Shown here one piece after another: positions 58,296-64,000 of a stretch of DNA of 64,000 bases (its first letter is position 1; each line of letters begins with the position of its first letter). This DNA comes from Saccharomyces paradoxus (lineage: Eukaryota; Ascomycota; Saccharomycetes; Saccharomycetales; Saccharomycetaceae), in NCBI RefSeq assembly GCF_002079055.1, contig NC_047489.1:1-64000 (forward strand), given 5' to 3'. The translations under genes and the position numbers were made by a program. The notes under the pieces are model-generated. The model was not told the DNA's origin. It saw nothing but the letters and a program-made list of their open reading frames with translations, and searched no databases.

Positions 58296-58347
58296 TGTTT
58301 CAAACTTCGTCATTTTCGAGTTTCAACTTGCGACATTACTTGTTTCA
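58296..58347 (+). promoter_or_regulatory. Pheromone-response elements of KAR4
   Basis: TGTTTCA (reverse of the Ste12 site TGAAACA) occurs at 58296-58302 and 58341-58347, with a partial GTTTCA at 58320-58325 between them. They lie about 95-145 bp upstream of the KAR4 ATG at 58441. KAR4 is known to be induced by mating pheromone through Ste12. Confidence 0.8.
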
Positions 58348-58440
58348 ACTTTTTAAATGCGACGTTCTATTCAATATCATGACAAAGAATATGGCGCAAC
58401 AGCTATTATAAAACAGAAGAGAAGCGGCAATACTAATAAG

Positions 58441-59445
58441 ATGGCATTCCAAGATTCAACTTACGACCAGAATAAAAGCAGACACAACAACAGTCACTTG
58501 CAAGGGCCAAACCAGGAAACAATAGAAATGAAATCTAAACACGTATCATTCAAACCCTCTAGAGACTTCCATACAAATGATTACTCAAACAACTACATAC
58601 ATGGGAATTCGCTACCACAACAGCACGTTACGAACATTGAGAATAGGGTTGATGGCTATCCAAAACTTCAGAAATTATTTCAGGCGAAGGCTAAACAAAT
58701 CAATCAATTTGCCACTACGCCATTCGGGTGTAAAATCGGAATAGACTCCATTGTACCAACGTTGAACCATTGGATACAAAATGAAAATTTGACATTCGAC
58801 GTGGTGATGATTGGTTGCCTAACAGAAAATCAGTTTATATATCCGATTTTAACCCAATTGCCATTGGATAAATTGATCTCTAAACCAGGTTTCCTTTTCA
58901 TCTGGGCCAACTCTCAAAAAATCAATGAACTTACTAAACTCTTGAACAACGAAATTTGGGCTAAAAAGTTTAGAAGAAGTGAAGAGTTGGTTTTTGTCCC
59001 TATTGACAAGAAATCACCATTTTATCCCGGTTTAGATCAAGACGATGAAACACTGATGGAAAAAATGCAATGGCATTGCTGGATGTGTATCACAGGTACA
59101 GTAAGGAGATCTACGGATGGCCATCTCATTCATTGTAATGTAGATACTGATCTAAGTATTGAAACGAAGGATACCACTAACGGTGCGGTACCATCACACC
59201 TGTATCGTATTGCGGAAAATTTCTCTACCGCTACGAGAAGATTACATATCATCCCCGCAAGAACTGGTTACGAAACGCCTGTTAAAGTAAGACCTGGATG
59301 GGTCATAGTGAGTCCAGATGTTATGTTAGATAACTTCTCACCCAAGAGATATAAAGAGGAAATCGCTAACCTAGGTTCCAATATTCCATTAAAAAATGAA
59401 ATTGAGTTGTTAAGACCAAGAAGTCCAGTGCAGAAAGCACAATAA
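58441..59445 (+). CDS. KAR4: KAR4, karyogamy transcription factor / METTL14-like subunit
   Basis: 334 residues from the ATG at 58441 (MAFQDSTYDQNKSR), one shorter than S. cerevisiae Kar4 (335). It works with Ste12 on karyogamy genes, and in meiosis is part of the mRNA m6A methyltransferase complex with Ime4. The N-terminus (1-80) is polar and disordered. The MTA-70/METTL14-like domain runs from about 100 to 310 (FDVVMIGCLTENQF; HCWMCITGTVRRSTDGHLIHCNVD in outline). Met30 (EMKSKHVSF) corresponds to Met31, from which the pheromone-induced short form starts in S. cerevisiae. An in-frame ATG at 58357 would add 28 residues, but it lies 10 bp after a Ste12 site and has no support. Confidence 0.94.
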   Translation: MAFQDSTYDQNKSRHNNSHLQGPNQETIEMKSKHVSFKPSRDFHTNDYSNNYIHGNSLPQQHVTNIENRVDGYPKLQKLFQAKAKQINQFATTPFGCKIGIDSIVPTLNHWIQNENLTFDVVMIGCLTENQFIYPILTQLPLDKLISKPGFLFIWANSQKINELTKLLNNEIWAKKFRRSEELVFVPIDKKSPFYPGLDQDDETLMEKMQWHCWMCITGTVRRSTDGHLIHCNVDTDLSIETKDTTNGAVPSHLYRIAENFSTATRRLHIIPARTGYETPVKVRPGWVIVSPDVMLDNFSPKRYKEEIANLGSNIPLKNEIELLRPRSPVQKAQ

Positions 59446-59716
59446 AGCATCATCATATAAATCCTTGCTTAGCTCCACTAAATACACGCCTGGTAAATAA
59501 GTAAATAAACAATAATTTTGCATTTTCTTTCACCAGAAGCTGTGCTCAAAACCAAATTTGCACCAGGATTGATTCAGTGCAACTATGCAAATAGAAAAGT
59601 AAACAAACAAACAAACAACGGCAGTAGAGTGAAAGAGTAAACAAACATTATTCTGTTTGACTCTCCTATATTTTTCTTTTTGGCTTTTCGTGTTCTAGCG
59701 TGTTCACTTTTTCAGC

Positions 59717-59747
59717 CATGTAATTACTTAAATAGGAAGTTTACACG
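59717..59747 (+). promoter_or_regulatory. Alpha2/Mcm1 operator in the RE
   Basis: A 31-bp site with the canonical a-specific-gene operator layout: alpha2 half-site CATGTAATTA, an Mcm1 core (ACTTAAATAGGAA) and an inverted alpha2 half-site GTTTACACG. Confidence 0.88.
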
Positions 59748-59801
59748 ATGTTTTCGCATAAAAAATCTGGAAGTGCAGAACAAAGAGAAAAAAATAGAAG
59801 C

Positions 59802-59895
59802 TATGTATTTGTTTGTTTGTTTTTTTACTCTTTGTTTGTTTATTTGTTTACCTGCTTGCTTTTTTGTTCGTTTATTTGTTTTTTTGTTTGGATTC
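59802..59895 (+). repeat. GTTT-rich imperfect tetranucleotide tract
   Basis: Imperfect TTTG/TTTA repeats (GTTTGTTTGTTTTTTT, then TTTGTTTGTTTATTTGTTTAC and more). The complementary AAAC tract lies at 59599-59618. This matches the TTT(A/G) repeats of the RE. Confidence 0.85.
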
Positions 59896-60060
59896 AAAGT
59901 TGTGATACTTGTGCCCAATATTTTCGATAGTTTTTCACTTTTCAATCAGATTTTTAAAAGTTTTCTGTTATAGTTTTTGTTTGTTTGTTTATTTACATTT
60001 GCAATGGTTTAGTAAACAAACAATCTTTGCAATTATTGAAGACTTTATAATCTCGTTTGA

Positions 60061-61917
60061 GAATTACTTATAATTCATAAATCGATAAAATAGAGGCTCT
60101 TTAATAATGAACGAATTACAAATTCCCTCCTTATCACTGTCTAAACTCAGGGAACCGTACATATATTCATTCTAGGAACTAAAAGGGGGAATGGGACAAC
60201 GGCATTGTGTGAGACTTGGATAGAAAACCTCAGATGACAGTAATCCATTTTTTTCATTATAACAAGATTTTTGTCAGCACAATGGATATTGCTGTACTTC
60301 TATAGGTTCCATATTCTGAACAGTTACATTAGTTTCTTAAATCCTAAGAACAATTCCTGAAGATTCTTAATGTTCAGCACCATAATTCTCACTGAAGCAT
60401 TTAGTTTGTCTAATGAATTTACTATAGATGCACAAGAATTTTTACCCATATTACCCAATTTCGGCAGCAAGCAATAGCTACATACTATATTAAGTCATTT
60501 ATTCACTACACATTAAATGTGTCCTTTTTTTACAACATTGAGTTCCAGGAAAGCGTCACGAACTTTGTGCCTGAATCTTTAAGTTTTCTTTATTCTAATT
60601 GCAGACAACGTAAATATAATCCTAAATTTCTAAGTCATTACCAATTAATTGCAAACTGATTTCTTTAATATATACATGACTGTTGATAGAGTTTACGCTT
60701 CGCTGAGACACACTATACACATTTTTAACTCTGTCGTGCAAACTATATTCCACTGCGTTTATCCACCTCAACAGAATTCAAAATGTCACTCTTCGTGACT
60801 AATTGTGCACTTTATCAGACTTTTAGAGTTTAACATGATGTGTAAATGAGATAGATCAGTCGATTATATCTCCCACAACAGCCAGCGCCAGGTTTCCTAA
60901 GTAGAGATGACAGAAAATGTATAATAAGCATAAATAGAATGAAAATTTTGTAGATAAATAACTCGCTTAATGGAAGCTATTACATTTGAATAAATAATGG
61001 GTACAGAGTAAAACTGAACTGAAGAGTTTTTAATGAAGGAAAATCACGAAAAAAATTCTGAACTTTTTCAGGCAGCGTGGATCGTGTAATTACTGCATTG
61101 GGAAATTTACACGACTCTTGACAAATAAAGAAAAATGGCGCGTTTGAAGGGTTACAAGCACACTTTTGAATAGTTTTTTGCTCTCTATCATTATCAAATG
61201 TGCTAGTGTTTGCAAAATGGTGCTTTTTTTTCCTTAGATTGCTACGTTTCTGCTCCTCTTCTTGGTTTTCTTTTTTTTTCAGTTTTGTTTTTAATAATAT
61301 ATATTTCAACTCATAAGAAAAGATATCCTGGATACCGAAATCAATATTTCAACAAGAACTACAGTATGAGATATGATATGACAGAAGATTTTTGTTTTTA
61401 TATAAAGGCGAAGAGAGAGTTCCTTCATTCAGCAATCCGGCGCAAAGAACACTACGGGAATATATTTGCATAGTTTTTGATACCAGAAATAATCGGAAAG
61501 TAGTAAATTTTTGACTCACAAAAGAGTACCGGGCAGCTGGAACTTTTTAAATCTGTCTGTTGGCTTATCCAGTAAGATAAAAGCCCAAAAACAGCAACAA
61601 ACATGGGGGGGGAAAATATAAGCCAACTGAAACAAATATCTTTGTCTAATTGTAGCTATGGTGACCTCATTCTATCGAATATTCAACATTTTCTCCCAAT
61701 ATTACCATTCTTTATCCAAATTTAGTCTCTCTCGCTATAATAAATTCCAAACCGGGTTACCTTTCTTGTTTCTTTTTTTCTTTGAAAATTTTTTTGCGAT
61801 GCCCATTATGAAAAATTGGCAATATAGCATAGTAGTGAGTTTAAGATAGATTCTCTTGAATACTCCTTCTGTCTGAGTTCGTGTTTAAATTCAAGGCCAT
61901 AGAGGTAATTGATAAGA
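60061..61917. other. RE-SPB1 intergenic region
   Basis: 1.86 kb without a supported gene. In S. cerevisiae the origin ARS304 lies in this interval. Here I see only 10/11 ARS-consensus matches on minus (60605-60615 and 60925-60935). Just before SPB1, TGAAAATTTTT (61783-61793) followed by GCGATG (61796-61801) fits an RRPE plus partial PAC motif about 120 bp from the ATG, as expected for a ribosome-biogenesis gene. Confidence 0.5.
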
Positions 61918-64000
61918 ATGGGTAAGACACAAAAGAAGAACAGTAAGGGTCGTTTAGATAGGTACTATTATCTAGCCAAGGAGAAAGGTTATCGTGCTCG
62001 TTCATCCTTTAAAATTATTCAGATTAATGAAAAGTATGGCCATTTCTTAGAAAAATCCAAAGTTGTTATTGATCTCTGTGCTGCTCCTGGTTCATGGTGC
62101 CAAGTTGCGTCTAAACTCTGCCCCATCAATTCATTAATTATTGGTGTGGATATTGTTCCAATGAAGCCGATGCCCAATGTTATAACTTTTCAAAGTGACA
62201 TTACCACTGAAGATTGTAGATCAAAATTGAGAGGTTATATGAAGACTTGGAAGGCTGACACAGTGTTACATGATGGTGCTCCTAATGTTGGGTTAGGTTG
62301 GGTTCAGGATGCTTTCACCCAATCCCAATTAACCTTGCAAGCTTTGAAGTTGGCTGTCGAAAATTTGGTCGTAAATGGTACTTTTGTTACTAAGATTTTC
62401 AGATCCAAGGATTATAATAAATTGATTTGGGTGTTCCAACAACTGTTTGAGAAAGTTGAAGCCACAAAACCACCTGCATCAAGAAATGTTTCTGCAGAAA
62501 TTTTTGTTGTGTGTAAAGGCTTCAAGGCGCCTAAGAGACTAGATCCAAGATTACTGGACCCAAAGGAAGTTTTTGAAGAATTACCAGATGGACAACAGAA
62601 CATGGAATCAAAAATTTATAATCCAGAAAAAAAAGTTAGGAAAAGACAAGGTTATGAGGAAGGTGATAATTTATTGTATCATGAAACCTCAATTTTGGAT
62701 TTTGTCAAGACTGAAGACCCGATAAGCATGCTTGGGGAAATGAATAAGTTTACAATTGATAAGGATGACCATGAATGGAAGATCTTGAAAAAATTGAAAC
62801 AAACCACAGACGAGTTCCATTCGTGTATTGAAGACTTAAAAGTTTTAGGTAAGAAAGATTTTAAAATGATTTTAAGATGGAGAAAGATTGCTAGGGAAAT
62901 CTTGGGTATCGAAGTAAAGGATGACGCTAAGACGGAAATTGAAATAGTACCGTTAACAGAAGAGGAGCAAATTGAAAAAGATTTGCAAGGCTTACAGGAG
63001 AAGCAGCGTCTAAATATCAAGCGCGAAAGAAGAAGAAAGAATGAAATGAAACAGAAGGAACTACAAAGAATGCAAATGAACATGATAACTCCCACTGATA
63101 TTGGTATTGAAGCCGCAAGTTTAGGTAAAGAATCGTTGTTTAATTTGAAAACTGCGGAAAAGACTGGTATCTTAAATGACTTGGCAAAGGGTAAGAAAAG
63201 AATGATTTTTACCGACGATGAATTGGCTAAAGATAATGATATCTACATTGATGAAAATATTGTGATCAAAGATAGGGATTCTGCGGCTGATGCGGATGAC
63301 TTAGAAAATGAGTTGAATGCCATGTACAGTGATTATAAAACTAGAAGGTCGGAAAGAGACGCTAAGTTTAAAGCTAAGCAAGCTCGTGGTGGCGATAATG
63401 AGGAAGAATGGACCGGTTTCAATGAGGGAAATCTAGAAAAGAAAGAGGAAGAACATAAAGATTATATTGAAGACAACGACGATGACGATGTGGAAGGAGA
63501 CTCCGATGACGATGAGGCCATCACCAATTTGATTAGCAAATTGAAGGGACAAGATGGTGATCACAAATTGAGTAACAAGGCACGCATGATTTTCAATGAT
63601 CCAATATTCAATAATGTTGAACCTGATTTGCCAGTAAATATCGTCAATGATGGCGTAATGAGTTCCGAATCTGTTGGTGATATTTCTAAATTAAATAAGA
63701 AAAGAAAACATGAAGAAATACACCAGAAACAAGATGAAACAGATTCTTCAGACGAGAGTTCAAGTGATGACTCTGACTTCGAGATTGTGGCCAATGATAA
63801 TGTATCAGAAGAATTTGATTCTGATTATGATTCAGAGGAAGAAAAAAATCAAACAAAGAAAGAAAAGCATTCCAGAGACATTGATATTGCCACTGTTGAA
63901 GCCATGACTTTGGCACATCAATTAGCACTGGGTCAAAAGAACAAGCATGATCTTGTCGATGAAGGTTTCAATAGATATACTTTCCGTGATACCGAAAATT
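61918..64000 (+). CDS. SPB1: SPB1, 25S rRNA Gm2922 methyltransferase (3' end outside window)
   Basis: Open from the ATG at 61918 (MGKTQKKNSKGRLDRYYYLAKEKGYRAR in outline) through the window end, 694 of about 840 codons. Spb1 is an essential nucleolar 2'-O-methyltransferase that modifies G2922 in the 25S A-loop during 60S assembly. The FtsJ/RrmJ domain occupies about 1-215: SAM-binding VIDLCAAPGSWCQVA near 50, VLHDGAP near 120, and the catalytic KDKE-type residues, including K20-K25 region and GTFVTKIF near 157. A DUF3381-type middle (about 235-390) is followed by long acidic, low-complexity stretches (DDDDVEGDSDDDEA; TDSSDESSSDDSDFE) and the start of the conserved C-terminal domain. Confidence 0.95.
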   Translation, partial: MGKTQKKNSKGRLDRYYYLAKEKGYRARSSFKIIQINEKYGHFLEKSKVVIDLCAAPGSWCQVASKLCPINSLIIGVDIVPMKPMPNVITFQSDITTEDCRSKLRGYMKTWKADTVLHDGAPNVGLGWVQDAFTQSQLTLQALKLAVENLVVNGTFVTKIFRSKDYNKLIWVFQQLFEKVEATKPPASRNVSAEIFVVCKGFKAPKRLDPRLLDPKEVFEELPDGQQNMESKIYNPEKKVRKRQGYEEGDNLLYHETSILDFVKTEDPISMLGEMNKFTIDKDDHEWKILKKLKQTTDEFHSCIEDLKVLGKKDFKMILRWRKIAREILGIEVKDDAKTEIEIVPLTEEEQIEKDLQGLQEKQRLNIKRERRRKNEMKQKELQRMQMNMITPTDIGIEAASLGKESLFNLKTAEKTGILNDLAKGKKRMIFTDDELAKDNDIYIDENIVIKDRDSAADADDLENELNAMYSDYKTRRSERDAKFKAKQARGGDNEEEWTGFNEGNLEKKEEEHKDYIEDNDDDDVEGDSDDDEAITNLISKLKGQDGDHKLSNKARMIFNDPIFNNVEPDLPVNIVNDGVMSSESVGDISKLNKKRKHEEIHQKQDETDSSDESSSDDSDFEIVANDNVSEEFDSDYDSEEEKNQTKKEKHSRDIDIATVEAMTLAHQLALGQKNKHDLVDEGFNRYTFRDTEN

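Larger units (their letters stand above)
59446..60060. promoter_or_regulatory. RE: Mating-type Recombination Enhancer (RE) homolog
   Basis: In S. cerevisiae the RE lies between KAR4 and SPB1 and makes the left arm, with HML, the preferred donor in MATa cells. Fkh1 binding activates it; alpha2/Mcm1 turns it off in MATalpha cells. The same interval here holds a near-consensus alpha2/Mcm1 operator (59717-59747), GTTT/AAAC repeat tracts and six Forkhead consensus sites (RTAAACAA) at 59599-59606, 59637-59644, 59836-59843, 59844-59851, 59985-59992 and 60012-60019. There is no protein gene; small open frames over the repeats are low-complexity artefacts. Confidence 0.85.

Noticed and set aside
59680-59973. 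97-codon Phe/Leu/Cys-rich frame after KAR4
   Set aside because: It is translated from the GTTT repeats and the alpha2/Mcm1 operator of the Recombination Enhancer; low complexity, no homolog known to me.
63561-63928. Minus-strand frames inside SPB1
   Set aside because: They are shadows of the acidic, codon-biased SPB1 coding strand.

Overview
This window is most likely the left arm of chromosome III of a Saccharomyces yeast close to S. cerevisiae, best fitting S. paradoxus. The gene order HML - CHA1 - VAC17 - MRC1 - KRR1 - ADF1 - MIC10 - PRD1 - PEX34 - KAR4 - SPB1 is that of S. cerevisiae chromosome III-L. The proteins are near-identical to, but distinct from, the S. cerevisiae ones I remember. 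A whole Ty5 element with an uninterrupted 1626-codon frame is a known S. paradoxus trait, whereas S. cerevisiae keeps only Ty5 fossils. All family and species statements rest on recall, not on a search.

Region 1 (1-38050) is a head-to-tail tandem array with a unit of about 11.75 kb. Each unit holds a Ty5 LTR retrotransposon, a subtelomeric core X element with ORC and Abf1 motifs, an inverted solo Ty5 LTR, about 3.2 kb of subtelomeric spacer, and a minus-strand GEX1 (glutathione/H+ exchanger) gene. Three GEX1 copies and four Ty5 copies are visible; the first Ty5 is cut by the window edge. The Ty5 flanks show how the array formed. The last Ty5 has matching 5-bp target duplications (TGTCA on both sides), but the two middle copies carry TGTCA on the left and CTATC on the right. 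They are therefore products of unequal crossing-over between two Ty5 insertions that once flanked a single GEX1.

Region 2 (38051-41900) holds a full-length VBA3 transporter gene, which is truncated in S. cerevisiae, followed by decayed Ty5 LTRs and a candidate HML-E silencer. Region 3 (about 41900-44550) is the silent cassette HML-alpha: a BUD5-derived ORF in the W segment, alpha2 and alpha1 diverging from a promoter with Rap1 and a1/alpha2 sites, an HO-site sequence at Y/Z, and a candidate HML-I Abf1 site.

Region 4 (46336-64000) is ordinary euchromatin with ten protein genes for serine/threonine catabolism, vacuole inheritance, replication checkpoint, ribosome biogenesis, cristae, peptide turnover, peroxisomes and karyogamy. 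Between KAR4 and SPB1 lies what appears to be the mating-type Recombination Enhancer: a near-consensus alpha2/Mcm1 operator beside a cluster of Forkhead sites in GTTT repeats. HML, the enhancer and KAR4 make this arm the mating-type-switching arm. The Ty5 LTRs add triplets of pheromone-response elements. No tRNA, rRNA or CRISPR was seen.
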